A stretch of 64,000 bases of DNA from Anaspis maculata (GCA_949128115.1 OX421962.1:97452935-97516934), one strand, 5' to 3'. Shown: positions 46,047-58,317, counted from the first letter of the stretch. A program made the numbers and translations. Notes: a model not told the origin generated them from the sequence alone.

Positions 46047-48251
46047 AGTCCGGATGCTAGTTGCATAAAATGGAATGAACCTTGCATTTTTTGATGAGAA
46101 GATGCCACCCGGTGAAAATGTTTTTTGCATCATACTCTTCCGATCCAGAAAGGTAGCCATCAGCGCCATCCATGCCGGCAGCGTATACAGGGTGAAACAG
46201 AAGAAAAAAGTTGAAAAATTATATTTGAATAACCGAAGCATGTGGAGACGTCCAATCTACCACATACATCAACTGTTTTATGCTCATGAAGTCACAGTAA
46301 ACCGTTCTTGATCACCTTGAACCATCTTTGAAATATAGGGGAAAAACAGAAAAAAAACAAAAACACTCTTTTTTCCATAAATAAGTGATTCTTAGAGATA
46401 TTGACACAATACTTGGTATTTCTACTAAAAGTAATGTGAGAAATGATATGAGTTGGGTAGCCAATTCCTAAGCCAACTATTTCCAGAAATACGATTGTCA
46501 ACTTTTTTTTCCTCTTGAGCACCATCTTGAATCTGCCCTGTGAGGCATCGTTGAAAAAGTGATCGGCTATTATAATAATGGTAGCATGGAATCATTGCAT
46601 CGCAAAAACAACCTCCTCATCATAATTTAGTGACCTCTTCGGCGGGAAAGAATTGCCATTCACGTATTTTCTGGCTCTTCAAAGCTTCAGTGCCCATGAT
46701 GGCATTTGCAACATCTGGAATGATGAAATATGTTACGCATTATGAACCGTGATGTACTTTGAGGTAGCCCACCAAGTTTTGCAATCATCAATTGAAAGCT
46801 TTGTTCTCAAAAGCTGTTTGAACAAAATTTGTTTAATTTTTTAATGGAAAATTCAAAATATTGTATCTTCCACCCTTATTTGATCCCTCGTTGAGGAAAG
46901 CCTGAAACCGAAAGTCTCCAAAATTTTCATGCTAATGGTTCACTGAGAACTGCTCTTCAATGTGTAGTTGTCAAAACCTCCATAGTTGCGTTCAGATTCT
47001 AGACAGAGAGCGACAAAGAAAATCATGCAGTGGAAAAAGACACAGCTTTCAATGCAACGGAAAAATCCTGGAAATGTCCCTTTTAGATAGGCTTCCCGCA
47101 ATACACAGGTTCTGTAAGACTCTCAAGCGTGGGTAAAAGGCTCGAAACATTACTAACTTAAGGCTCTAACAGTGTACCAAATTGCACATTTATGTTATGA
47201 AAAGCAAGGTCTCCAGGCTGCTTTCAGTCTAGCTCTGGACTAGTTTTTCCTCGACTGTAATTTATGTCTTTTTTTACTGCATGAACTTCTTTGTCGCTCT
47301 TTGTCTGAAATCTGAACGCCACTATGCAATTTTTGACAACTAAACATTGAAGAGCACTTCCCACTGAACCATTATCATGAAAAATTTGGAGACTTTCGGT
47401 TTCAGGCTATCCTCAGTGAGGGATCAAGTGAGGGTGAGAGACCCAATATTTTGTATTTTTCATAAAAAAAACGACACAAATTTTGTTCAAACAGCTTTTA
47501 AGAACAAACCTCTCAATTGATGACGGTGAAACTTGGTGGGCTACCTCAAAGTACATCAAGGTTCATAATGCGTAATATATTTTACCATTCCAGGTGTTGC
47601 AAATGCCATCATGAGCACTAAAGCTTTGAAGAGCCAAAAAATACGTGAATGACAATTCTTTTTCGCCGAAGAGGTCACTAAATTATGATGAGGAGGTTGT
47701 TTTTGCGATGCAAGGATTCCATGTTACCATTATTATAATAACCAATCACTTTTTCAACGATGCCTCACAGGGCAGATTCAAGATGGTGCTCAAGAGGAAA
47801 AAAAAGTTGACAATCGTATTTCTGGAAATAGTTGGCTTAGAAATTGGCTACCCAGCTCATATTATTTCCAACATTACTGTTTGTAGAAATACCAAGTATT
47901 GTGTCAATATCTCGAAGAATCACTTATTTATGGAAAAAAGAGTCGTTTGGTTTTTTCTCTGGTTTTCCCCTATATTTCAAAGACGGTTCAAGGTAATCAA
48001 GAACAGTTTGTTGCGACTTCATAAGCATAAAATAGTCAATGTATGTGGTGAGTGACACGTCTCCACATGTTTCGGTTAATTGAATATAATCTTTCAACTT
48101 TTTTTTTCTGTATCACCCTGTATACGCCGCCGGCATGGATGGCGCTGATGGCTACCTTTCTGGATCGGAAGAGCACGATGCAAAGAACATTTCCACCGAG
48201 TGGCAAATTCTCATCAAAAAATGCAAGGTACTTTCAACTAGCATCCGGACT
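46047..48251. repeat. 2.2-kb composite palindrome
   Basis: The outermost pair AGTCCGGATGCTAGTTG (46047) and CAACTAGCATCCGGACT (ends 48251) encloses an inner TA-flanked pair CAGGGTGAAACAGAA (46188) and ...ATCACCCTG (48120). The inner unit is 1933 bp with arms of about 860 bp and a loop of roughly 220 bp near 47047-47263. The 130-140 bp outside the CAGGGTG ends are themselves inverted, including CCATCCATGCCGGC and GCCGGCATGGATGG. Open frames up to 136-168 codons on the right arm and their mirror on the left arm are shadows of the arm sequence. Confidence 0.9.
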
Positions 48252-48263
48252 ACTACTACATTT

Positions 48264-48513
48264 ACAACGTCAACGGAAGACCTTTTTCGCAATGGCAAGG
48301 ATCATGGGTGCGAGAAGCTTTCCGAATCGCCAATGCTGTAAGCCTATGAAAGAAAGCTTAGAAGAACTACTCGACAATAGATCGCGAAGCTCTAGCCCTC
48401 GCCGTTTTGTGTACGTCGCAACACTTACTTTATCTGCTCGTATTTTTGTCAAAAAATTTGAATTCTTACATCTACAACGTCAATGGAAGACCTTTATCGC
48501 AATGACAAGAGTC
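48264..48513 (+). repeat. 40-bp direct repeat flanking the RNase H relic
   Basis: ACAACGTCAACGGAAGACCT-type sequence followed by TTTTCGCAATGGCAAGGATC occurs at 48264-48303 and again, with a few changes, at 48474-48513. The two copies lie 210 bp apart and bracket the gypsy fragment. Confidence 0.7.
48311..48455 (+). pseudogene. Ty3/gypsy RNase H relic, second copy
   Basis: The frame starting CGA at 48311 reads REAFRIANAVSL, stop, KKA, stop, KNYSTIDREALALAV and then LCTSQHLLYLLVFLS, where a fuller domain would have a hydrophobic V-x-x-x-H-x-Y-L segment. Two stop codons interrupt it. It continues past the point where the 42.35-kb copy ends, so the two relics are independent truncations of related elements or an old segmental copy. 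Confidence 0.7.
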
Positions 48514-49308
48514 GCTCAGGGCACCTTGAAACAAGTAAAGTCTGCGAAAAAAATGTAGCACAGGATCCGAAAACGTACGCGAAGTTTCAGTGCTCTGTTC
48601 AGCAAGACCCCGAACCTTTTTCGTCTTTCCTCTCTGACGTCACATGTCTCCTCTCGAGACGATCGAGACTATATGGGTCGTTGGATGAAGCGAGTTTCCT
48701 CTCGAGGAGGCGATTATTTTGGATGTGAGGTGTCCATCTTGATACCGACACAACCTCCGGTCCCGTGCTGATGTTCGCACCTCAAGTCTTTTGACCGTCT
48801 TGACATTTAGACTTATCAGTTTCGTTTTACTAATCTTCTCTCTAATCGCTCTCTCTACACCAAAAGTGAAGGAATTGTTGCACCTGATCACCAATTCGGC
48901 TTTTGGCAAAAACTTTTACCGTGGAGCAAGCTCACCGGGCTTACTAACAAAACATTGTCAGAAGCCGACAATGGTGGTAATAATTGGTAACTGACCAAGT
49001 TGGGTCTTCACGGATCACCTGGCGGCAACGTATCTGGACCCAAGTAGTAGCAACTTGAGGTAAAACTGACCAAACCTCTGTCATTGTTGGACCTGATGTT
49101 TTAAATTACCTTTGGCTAATTGCTGTGGTAAGCCTCTGCTCCTTTACAGTCTACAGAGTACAATCAAAGAACAACAAATCCATCTGGTGTTGCAGTACAT
49201 CGCAAACCAACATACAGATTCTGCAGCGTTTGTGGTCAAAGACATCTGGGTCATAATCGGAGAACCCTGTTATCTACCGATTAATAAGTTCAAGGTTCAC
49301 GTTTTATA
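48514..49308. other. unassigned DNA
   Basis: No repeat recognised. Small open frames without domain patterns. Confidence 0.35.
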
Positions 49309-49310
49309 TA

Positions 49311-50392
49311 CCGGGTGATCATTTGAAAACTATCCACCTGCAATAACTCCCGATTCCTAGTCAATATTCTTTCGAGCCAAAACAGGTCAATTATTATATC
49401 GAGGGGGACATTTAAAACATACATTGGCAAATTTCTATCTTCAGCCCCCTCGCCCCCATCCACCCCAACTTTGAAATTTCAAATGACACCACCTACCCTG
49501 CGATATATCAAATTGAAGAGAATTAAATTCTCCTCCTGAAAGAAATATTTTTAAAATTTTCAACCTCACCTTCCTTCTCCTTAAAAATTCTCTGAGCGTC
49601 CCATTAATCATTCTGGACCCCTTAACTCTCTTCAGTTTGGTCAACATCATCCCAAATAGCATCGAAGGAAATAATTTTCGGTGCAAAAAGTGCCACCCGA
49701 ATTCAGCCCATTGCTCTCCCCCGCACCTCAACTTCAAAATTTAACATAACACCACCTACTTTGTGATACATCAAATTAAAGGAAATTGAATTCTCTTTCT
49801 GAAAATAATTTTTTTGAAATTTTCAATCCCTTCCCCATTTAATTGGACATTTGGAGTATTTTAGGAGAGAAACGGGGTTTTAAAAATTCCGAAAAAAAAA
49901 TTTCAGGCAAAGAATTTAATTTCCTATAATTTGATGTATCACAAAGTAGGTATGTATTCTCATTTTAAATTTTTGAGGTGAGGTGGGGGGAGCGAAGGGG
50001 TGAATTTGGGTGGCACTTTTTCCGTAGAAAATTTTCTCTTCCGATGCTGTGCAGGATGACGTTGACTGCATTGAAGAGAATTGAGAGGTCAAGAATATTA
50101 AACTGGACACTCAGGGAATTTTAGGGAGAAAAGGGGTGGGGTTGAAAATTTTATAAATAATTCTTCAGAAAGAAAATTTAATTTTGATTAATATGATGTA
50201 TCGCAAAATAGGTGGTGTCATTTGAAATTTCAAAGTTGGAGTGGGTGGGGCAAGGGGGCTAAGGATAGAAATTTGCCAATGTATGTTTTAAACGTCCCCC
50301 TCGATATAAAAATCGACCTGTTTTTGCTTGAAGACATTTTCATCAGGTATCGGGAGATGTTGCAGGTGGATAGTTTTCAAATGATCATCCGG
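49311..50392. mobile_element. 1.08-kb palindromic element, CCGGGTGATCATTTG ends
   Basis: CCGGGTGATCATTTGAAAAC at 49311 and its near reverse complement ending at 50392 are each next to TA. Within each arm, a segment with GACACCACCTAC, GATAYATCAAATTRAA and TTTTGAAATTTTCAA recurs at roughly 250-bp spacing, so the palindrome contains internal repeats. No coding capacity. Confidence 0.85.
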
Positions 50393-50783
50393 TATTGTTT
50401 GGTCGGTTTCCTTATTGTTCACAATTTTGAATTATTAAATCGATAAGATCCACAACAACCTGATGGACACAGATATATGTCCTGGAACACAGTGTCAGGA
50501 CTGTCAAGTACTACAATTGAAATTGACTGAATAGAGTAACTTTCAAACTAGCTTGTAAAGAAACTAAACAACTTCGGGCCATCCAGACTCGAGTGCTATA
50601 AGCTTTTATAGGAATGGAGTACCTACTGCAAATAGTAAGGCGATGAGCTGCTCTTTTCAGTGTTTCGGAGTGTTTCTTCAATCAAGTTGACTGTTGCATA
50701 ATTCTAGGCAACTCTAGTGAATTGTGTAAAGCTTCGTTTTGATAGGGGATGATATTTGTATGATAAGACTAGGTGTAATATAA
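50393..50783. other. unassigned DNA
   Basis: No feature recognised. Confidence 0.4.
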
Positions 50784-50981
50784 GCCATTCACAATGATGT
50801 TAACGTAATGTTATCCGGCAATGGTAATGTTAGCATTCAAAGCAATGAGTTTCAAATGGTGATGTTCACGATCATGTTAGTGGCAATGGTAATCATTACC
50901 CATTGAAACTCGTTGCTTTGAAATGCTAACATTACCATTGCCGATAACATTACGTTAACATTAACATCATTGTGAACGGGC
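50784..50981. repeat. 200-bp fold-back, TATAAGCC ends
   Basis: Left arm ATTCACAATGATGTTAACGT and right arm ACATCATTGTGAA pair almost fully, with inner CAATGGTAATGTTAGCATT and AATGCTAACATTACCATTG. A GATCATGTTAGTGGCAATGG tract is at the centre. The outer edges AGCC and GGCT lie next to TA. MITE-like. Confidence 0.85.
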
Positions 50982-52340
50982 TATAACCTCATTGCTGAAT
51001 CATGTTTTATATCCATTCCAGCTCTGTTACTTTTTTTTTGTTTTGTTTTGGAAGAAACATGAATGTCGAAGTCACTAATCTAGACGGGACACTAACAGTT
51101 GTTGTTTATATGTCTCTACTACTGACTGCTGCAGCAATTATTCTCAAAAAAATACAAGGAAATAGAAAGAGTCAGAGAACACTGAAAGAGCTGAGCCCGA
51201 GAGTGGCAAAGGCGAAGTGATACATGAAAGTGACCGAAATTTGAGGTTATGTGTACACACCAGTTAAACAGATGACCAGTGTTTCAGAAACAAATCCACA
51301 GTCCACTACAACATTGATATGAACGCTTGGCGGCAATTTAAATTCTTACTCACTAAATGTTACACACTAACTATTACCATACAAATACCATCCCCTATCA
51401 AAACGAAGCTTGAAAACATCAAGTTACACCATTTCGTCAAAACTTTTTACCTCTCAAAACTGACCGATGGCAGTATATATCATTCTAAATATGTATCACG
51501 ACATCAAGCTGAAAAGCACTTTGATCCAAATCCAGATTCGAAATTTGCCATATAAGCGAAAACGCCCACTTTGCGTTACGCAGGCACTACAGGTGTTTCA
51601 TTAGCGAAGGTTAATTTCGCAAGCTCGGCGAGTAATCAGATTCGTGATTCGGGAACAATAATACGCTTCCCGCATCATCTGTCAATGTGATGCCGGCGAA
51701 TTAGCGAGTTTCAGTAGTTGAATGCATACGACAACCGCGAACAAAATGAACGAGGAGATGAGTGCGAAGAAGAAGGCGAAGAAAAGGAAGACATCTTTAG
51801 TTTTCCAGACATACCGTTCGCGTGTAATCACTTCGGCCGGAAATGACTCTGTTAATTCGTGTCGTAAGTGGCGCAAATGTGATCCTCGATCCCTTTGCCG
51901 CGTACCGCTTTTACCGCAAGTTTTACTCTCTTCTTGGCGCAATTAACGCAAACAGAATATTTCATTCAGTCTTGAGTGAAAGAGAGAGAAGGGTTTCTTG
52001 ATTCTTTTTAACGCCGCCGAGGTGTTTATGCAAATGAGATTTGCCGGCCGGTGCACAATGAGCTTGTGCAACCACTTTGTTTTATTAATTAGGGTATTTG
52101 TTTGGAGTGAAGCGCTCATGATGACGTTTCAGGTGTCGGTACCGAGTTTATAAAATCTAGAACAGTTCTTAAGAGGCGTTGTTACACCTAGTCGCACCGT
52201 AGTTCTAACAACACCCAACATCACAAATTTACATTTTCGTCGCAAGCCCCTGTGTTAACAGACGCGATTGAAAAAGGGCGTGACAGTAGTGTCATTGACA
52301 TTGACAATATGCAAACGTCAAGTGTCAAGTGTACTTCGTG
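50982..52340. other. unassigned DNA
   Basis: No repeat recognised. Frames of 70-86 codons at 51.0-51.95 kb show no domain pattern. Confidence 0.4.
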
Positions 52341-52464
52341 AACTGATAAGCTACTATAAAATAGGGAATAAACAATAGAGAACTAGAAAGAAATGAAGGA
52401 TTAACTGATAAGCTACGATAAAATAGGGAATAAACAATAGAGAACTAGAAAGAAATGAAGGATT
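52341..52464 (+). repeat. 62-bp tandem duplication
   Basis: AACTGATAAGCTACTATAAA starts at 52341 and again at 52403; the two 62-bp units differ by a single visible base (CTACTAT versus CTACGAT). A very recent duplication. Confidence 0.95.
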
Positions 52465-54647
52465 ACATCATTTGGTTACGTGTGAAGGAAGGTTTTTCAA
52501 TACTTCACAGATTAGGTAGCGTAAATGCCGTTGGAACGACGAGCTTTTTGCTTCGACTAAACCATGAAATTACACAGCCAGTTCACCACCAGCGGGGGAA
52601 AGTATCAAGAGAGAAAGTTGCAATTAAATAATTTATTAACTCGGAATCATTCGAAGTTTCTTGGCAAACATTCAGATCTTCTCGACAGGTTAGGTCGCGC
52701 ACAGCACTGTTACGATATTTTACGATTATGATGCCATGTTGCAGATGTTGATGCGCAAAATTATGCAAAGCATAGGCGCTAAAGCGTACTTTACGCTGTT
52801 TCGATTCTCAAAATGTTGAGCTTTTCGTTTTTGTCTTTTGTTTTTTCGTTCGGAAAGAAGGTGTTGCGAGCGAAAAATGCGCGCGATGATAATAATAAAA
52901 GCCGAGCCCAGTAAATGTCAGTAGGCTGCAAGATAAATTCCGCCAAGGCCACCGCGATGTTATTAGTCGAGGATGAGCGTGGCCGGAGGAGGGGTACGGC
53001 GGGGCGGGGAGGGAAACGGGGGCGATAAAGTGGAAGCGGTGCATCGAGTTGTTGGCTGCGAGCGTGTTGTGAAATTACGCCCGGCCTTGTCTGCCTCGTC
53101 TGCCGGAGAGCTCTGAGCAAACAAAGATCGCGCCCGCGTTTGCGGAGCGAGCTTCGATATTTCTTGACAGGTTTCCGGCGGAGCGGTTCAAAATGAAACA
53201 TTGGTCATTTCAAATAATGTGTGTGTGTGCCCCTTTTGTCACAATCGAATTTCGAAATAAAACAAACCAAGTTGTTTGCGGGTCAGGACACCTTACAGCG
53301 TGAACTCTAAATCCGATACGGAGGCATTCACTTCAGCACTTCACTCACTACCGTGCCCGGAGTACTGACGGCGTGAAATTTCAAATTCATGAAGTCACAC
53401 AGTTGATGGAACGCTTTTATAATGATCGAGGTCTGCGTCAGTTGCACTTGTTAGTGAGTGAGTTCTGTGTAAGTTGAAAGTTTGAAAATGAGTTCATGAG
53501 TCGCCTCTTGTGCATGGGAGATTTGAAATTGAGCGCTGAGAACGCGGGAAACTTGGGTTGATGAGAAGACCAAAAAAAAAAAAATTCTGTTGTGGGGCGA
53601 CACAATACTTTCGCGTCGGTATCTAACGACGTAAGTAATAATTTTGATCTAAAGGTCTATTCGGGAAGTTATCTGATAGGAAAATTTAAGAGAAAAAACA
53701 CCATCTTGATACAAACCCAAATAAATTTGTTAGTTTGTAAGAAAAGACACAATACACAGACACAGACACCGTTTTTTAGCAGGTCTATATCGGGATTGTC
53801 ATGTAACCATGGTCGAGGATCGAGGGTATGTGGCGCAATACATCAGCGTCCGTCGTTCCCATTGATTTCGACAAGGAACGACTTTCGCCACTTGAATTGT
53901 AGTTTTCATGAAAATTTTATGTTTCAGTGGGCATGTGCAAGATTTGACAGTACGGGAGAATGAATACAGTCTGACAAGCACGCGAAGGTCGAATTTTTGC
54001 CGACCGACAAGGAACATGACATGGGCTCTAGACCTGATGAAAACTACTATTGATAGCGCCTGAGAGGAAAATGGTGGAACCCCGACTGCTGACTTTTTTT
54101 TTGTTGCCGCCTTTTTTTATTCCGAATTTGGAATATTGGATATATTGTGATATGTCATTATAAAGGAATGAATGGAGTAATTTCAAAAATACTTATTCCG
54201 AATTTCGTTCAAATCCATCTGGCAGTTTTGGACAGATGACAGGTGAAGCATTACTTCAAATTGTTTCGAATACAGTTTTGAAAAACCTGAAAGGGTTTTC
54301 AAATGCCATACTGCACGTTGAATTCACCTTTCTCGTTGACTTGGAAAAATGTGAATTGTCATGCTTGGCGAAACTGGCGAGAGTTAGCTAGGGACCCTAG
54401 ATTTTCAAAATTGTCGACCGCGAGTGCGAGTGAGGACGATTATCAACGACCATGGCTGAATCCACTCACGATCTACTAGCTATAATTCATCACTAATTTA
54501 TTCGATCTGATTTCCTATCAGTTTATCACTCTATCACACTCTCACTAACACAGAACTGATTTGAAACGTACGATAGGTACTCGGCGAGAAGAACAGCAAA
54601 ATGGCCGAATTGACGTTGCCCGTCTGAAAATTGACATCGCTGCCAGG
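52465..54647. other. unassigned DNA with CpG-rich stretch 52.8-53.2 kb
   Basis: No transposon recognised. The GC-rich part at 52.8-53.2 kb has overlapping minus-strand frames (up to 136 codons) without domain patterns. A 123-codon open frame at 53592-53963 is likewise unrecognised; ACGACGTAAGTAA near 53627 resembles a splice donor but no acceptor pairs with it. Confidence 0.35.
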
Positions 54648-54824
54648 GCCGCTATTCTTGAATCGTGTGAGAAAAGTCCCTGGGAGTTTTATATAATCCG
54701 TAATACACTTCTGTAGCGAAAGTTGCATAAAAAACACGATTTTTGGCAACATTCGCTACATCAGTGTACTGCGGAATGTATTTTACTCCCAGGGACTTTT
54801 CTCACACGATTCAAGAAAAGCGGC
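54648..54824. repeat. 177-bp fold-back, GCCGCTATTCTTG ends
   Basis: GCCGCTATTCTTGAATCGTG pairs with the right arm ending GATTCAAGAAAAGCGGC; GTCCCTGGGAG pairs with CTCCCAGGGAC and CTGTAGCGAA with TTCGCTACA. The loop is about 18 bp. Its right half is repeated inside the Harbinger element at 17824-17917. Confidence 0.9.
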
Positions 54825-55442
54825 GCAGGGCTTCCAGTGCCAACCTCACGCCACCAAAACAACCAAACTTGGTATTTGCGCATGACAACTTCGACTTCTT
54901 GAATAACGGAAAGGGTGAATTCCGTGAGAAAAAGCATTTTTTTGACAGTTTTAGTTTGACAGGTGACAATCAAAAACTAACCAGCTCATTCCAGGATAAT
55001 CAAGTGATTATAACTTCACGACTTCACGTGCCGTGAGTTTCAGTAGCGCATTTTTTTAAAGAGGCATATTGTGGATGCAAAGAAATTTGGTTGAAGGAGA
55101 AACACCATTCTTTGCCCAATCTCTTCAATCGAAACTCATTGTGATATTTTGTTAACGAAATAGGGTACTTGCCAATGGAATAGATTAGAATGAAAATTAT
55201 TTCAATCATCAACAACAAGGTTTATGTTTTACATTTATCTTTTACTTTTGAGGCGGCGTGTGGGAGCGGCAGCGTTTGGCAAATAAGCTTCTTGCATAGT
55301 TTGAGTTGGGAGTTTCTAAATGTTTGAGGCAACATTAGCATCTAAGTCAGTGAAAATTGTTGAAAGTTGCACTTTTTTCTTTTGGGGGCGGAAGCTGGAG
55401 GCGGCGCCATATCAAAAGTAGCATATCCTTTCCCATTTTTAG

Positions 55443-56864
55443 TGGTTTATTAGTAAGTGGTTTATTTTTTATTGTTTGTAAAGACTTTACAGTCATGAAC
55501 AATTGGAGGGAAACTTAAATAATATTCTTGAAATAACATGATATAAAGTACCTATATGATATGCAAATAAAATTTGAAAATAAACAACAACACTAATAAG
55601 GTGTAACAAAAATAAGGTGTTAAGACATGTTTTTGCGGTCGGAGTCTGTGAAGTGTGTACCAACAATGAAAGTGAAAAGCTCAGCCCATGAAACTACGAC
55701 GGGCAATTGCTGTTGGTTTTTAGTCGCTCAGGATGAAATCTCTAAGTTTCATGCATCCGGAGAGGTACCTGTACAAGATGGTAATATCAATGAGCTCGTT
55801 ACTGTTCAAAATGTCGTGCTCATCGTGGTGAGAAAAATGACTTATGAACCAAGGCCTGTACGGAGAATACAACGGGCATTCAAAAAAAATGTGACGAAGT
55901 GACTCTGTCCTCCTCATGCAGCAAATGGTACAGTCACCTGTGAGATCAATGGTGTGAGTTGTTTTATTGACGTAGATCTTTGCGGTTGTATTGCTTACTG
56001 TTCTTAATTGTGACATAAGTCTTTTAAGTGAGATTGGAATTTCTGCATTGTTAATGTAGTGAACTGTATTCTTAGGTACCAGATGTTTATATTGTACGTT
56101 ATTGACAGATAAAAGAATATTGTTTATATCCTCAATTTTAAGCAGATTGAAGTACGACTTTAGTATGTCATCAATTTTGTTAAGGTTCAAGTCGTTTATG
56201 TTCAGTTTGATCTCGCTGAGGCTCAAGAAATTTGACAGCCTTGTGTACCAGTTGAACTGGCTGCAGGGAGTGGTTCCGTTCAATTTGATCAGCCTGAGCA
56301 GAGCTCTCTTTGGGTATCTATTTTCTCTCAGATTGTTAACTTTGAACATGTAACAGAGTACGTACTTGATAACTACCCAACTCAGCCTAACCAGACCAAA
56401 CTCAGTGCGGACCACGCTGTTCGGCACATTATTTCTTAGGTGAAACGCTTTCTTGAAAAAACCTACTTGTATTTTCTCCAGCTCCTCAGTGTATTTTATT
56501 CCCCATAGAACTGCATTATACATCAGTGTGCTTATAACGGTTGTGTCGTAAAGATGAAAAACTGAGTTTATGTTAGACATTTTGGATCGACCAATCAAGT
56601 TACTAATTGCACCTGTTGCTAACTTGGCTTTGGAGGCTTGCCCCTGGAGCGCTAACTTGTGTGAATTGTTGAAACTAAGCGTGGTTCCTAGATATTTATA
56701 GCTATTTACTATTTCTATGTTTGTATTTTCAAAGCAAAAACGATCTTGTTTTACCCTGGCACCTCGTCTGAATATCATTATTTTTGTTTTTTGAATATTG
56801 ACTGTCAGTTGTTTTACTTTAGTGTATTCTTCCAGAATGCGTATGTTTCTCTGCATTTCTACAG
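55443..56864 (-). mobile_element. 5'-truncated non-LTR retrotransposon
   Basis: The boundaries follow from the uninterrupted copy A: CCCATTTTTAG before 55443 is continued by TCAGCTATCC from 56865. The element is on the minus strand, so its 3' end is at 55443, where the minus strand ends in A-rich repeated AATAAACCA words. The 5' end is truncated within the RT region at 56864. A perfect target duplication is not visible; CATTTCTACAG at the 5' junction and CATTTTTAG at the 3' junction may be a diverged one. Confidence 0.9.
55720..56864 (-). pseudogene. LINE polyprotein, RT C-terminus and zinc finger
   Basis: LINE ORF2 proteins combine endonuclease and reverse transcriptase and copy element RNA at the nicked target. 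Here a 378-codon frame (ATG at 56856, stop ending at 55720) covers only the C-terminal part. Counting from that Met, VNIQKTKIMIF (residues 19-29) is the RT segment just after the catalytic YxDD box and SYKYLG (52-57) is the following conserved motif. A helical connection follows, and near the end CTICC...ESLRHIFFEC (Cys309, Cys312, His322, Cys327) forms the CCHC finger typical of this region in jockey-, I- and R1-like LINEs. The frame is intact with no stop or shift, which suggests a fairly recent insertion. The catalytic box and endonuclease are absent, so it is inactive. The clade is not certain. Confidence 0.88.
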
Positions 56865-57545
56865 TCAGCTATCCATATAGCGAAAGACTGAGATCGCTAT
56901 GTCTTCGGGTTCATGTTTTCCATCTATCTCTTACTCTGGGGGCGGCGTGTGGGAGCGGCAGCGTTCGGCTAAGGAAATGTGGCCCAGTTTGAGTTGGCAG
57001 TTTCTAAATGTTTGAGGAAACATCTCAATCAGTAACAATTGTGAAAGTTGCACTTTTTGTCGTTTGGGGGCGGAATCTGAAGGGCGGCGACTAACCAAAA
57101 GTAGCGTATTCTTTCCCATTTTTAGTCAGCTATTCATATAGCAAAGAATTAGATCGCTATGTCTTCGGGTTTATGTTTTCCATTTTAAATTGATTGGGGG
57201 TGGTTTTTAGCAATTTTTTATGTCGGCGGCGCATATTGAAGATGGAATGTTTCTGAGCTTACGTTTATAAGTGGCAACTATGTCTTATTATTCATAATAT
57301 GAGAAGCCAGAGCACTACGTCTGGGAGAAATTGCAAGATCATGTTATTCCAAGTTGATCGGGGGCGGTTTTCTCTATGTTGGCGGCGCAATATAGACATT
57401 CAATATAGCCTAGCCCAGCTTTGGGAGTGGCAGCTATGTAACAGGAAAACATAAGAAAGTTAGAGCGTCTAGTTTGCGGGGAGTTCGAGGAACGGACGGA
57501 CAAAGCGGCTGCAATAGCGAATTTTCATCAAGATGGAAAATGCGC

Positions 57546-58317
57546 TAAAAAACCATGTCTGCATGCCAAATTTCAAGTCGATGAGATCAACGGTTCGGTT
57601 TCGTCTGCTGTTTTGTCAAAGAGCTATATAAGATTTTTTTTGCGGGCTCCTGAGTCGCAGTGTGGATTGGTCGTTCGCATTGCAAATGGGTGCTTGAGGT
57701 GCCTTCTGACTCTGAGCGGTCAATTTTTACGTCATGCATCAAATGACTTGACAGGTGTCTGGGTTGCCAATACGATCTTGTTCAAGTAAAATAGTATTTC
57801 CTGAGACAAATCGTGGTTTTTACCTGGTTATGCAACGTCACAGCCACCTTCAATTTGAAAAACAAGACTTACGACGCTCCGCTATCGATCGCGTTCAGTT
57901 CGAAACAAAAACACATCGCTCTCGAATGCACCCGCGATGGAAAAAACAGTTATGCAGATAAGGTTATTGTGCCATTTTTATACTTCACAGTCCGGATTCT
58001 TCCTCGTTGTTCGTTCCAGCAAAATAATGTGTTGTACACAAGACTGTTTGATATTCCTACTTTGTTCTGGACATAATTTAGGCTTTACATAACGGAATTT
58101 GCATTGAATCAAATGACCTATTTCCCTATCGCTTCGCGTGCGCCCATCAACATTATTAATGAACAATGAATTTGGGTTTGTTTCATTTACGGTTCCATCG
58201 GCTTTGGGAAATGAACATGCACCGCAACACTCCACACACATCATTACTCCCGTATTATAAAATTGCCATCGTGATTGTCGATTTGCAACGTAATTAAAGT
58301 TGTTTTTTTTGTTTCAG
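57546..58317. other. unassigned DNA
   Basis: The first 60-100 bp may extend the long repeat beyond the match with copy A. Open frames at 57.75-58.08 kb show no domain pattern. Confidence 0.35.

Larger units (their letters stand above)
55022..57545 (+). repeat. long GGCGG-rich repeat, copy B, interrupted
   Basis: Collinear with 19.11-20.29 kb from TTCACGTGCGTGAG-like sequence through GCGCTAAAAAA, but split by a 1.42-kb LINE insertion at 55443-56864. Outside the insertion the two copies track each other closely with small indels, including one fewer GGAC units near 57.49 kb. Sequence after 57545 differs from the DNA after copy A. Confidence 0.9.

Noticed and set aside
47645..48558. 136- and 168-codon plus-strand ORFs
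   Set aside because: They read along the right arm of the 2.2-kb palindrome and have mirrored counterparts in the left arm with broken ends; no protein signature. The second runs on into the gypsy relic in the wrong frame.
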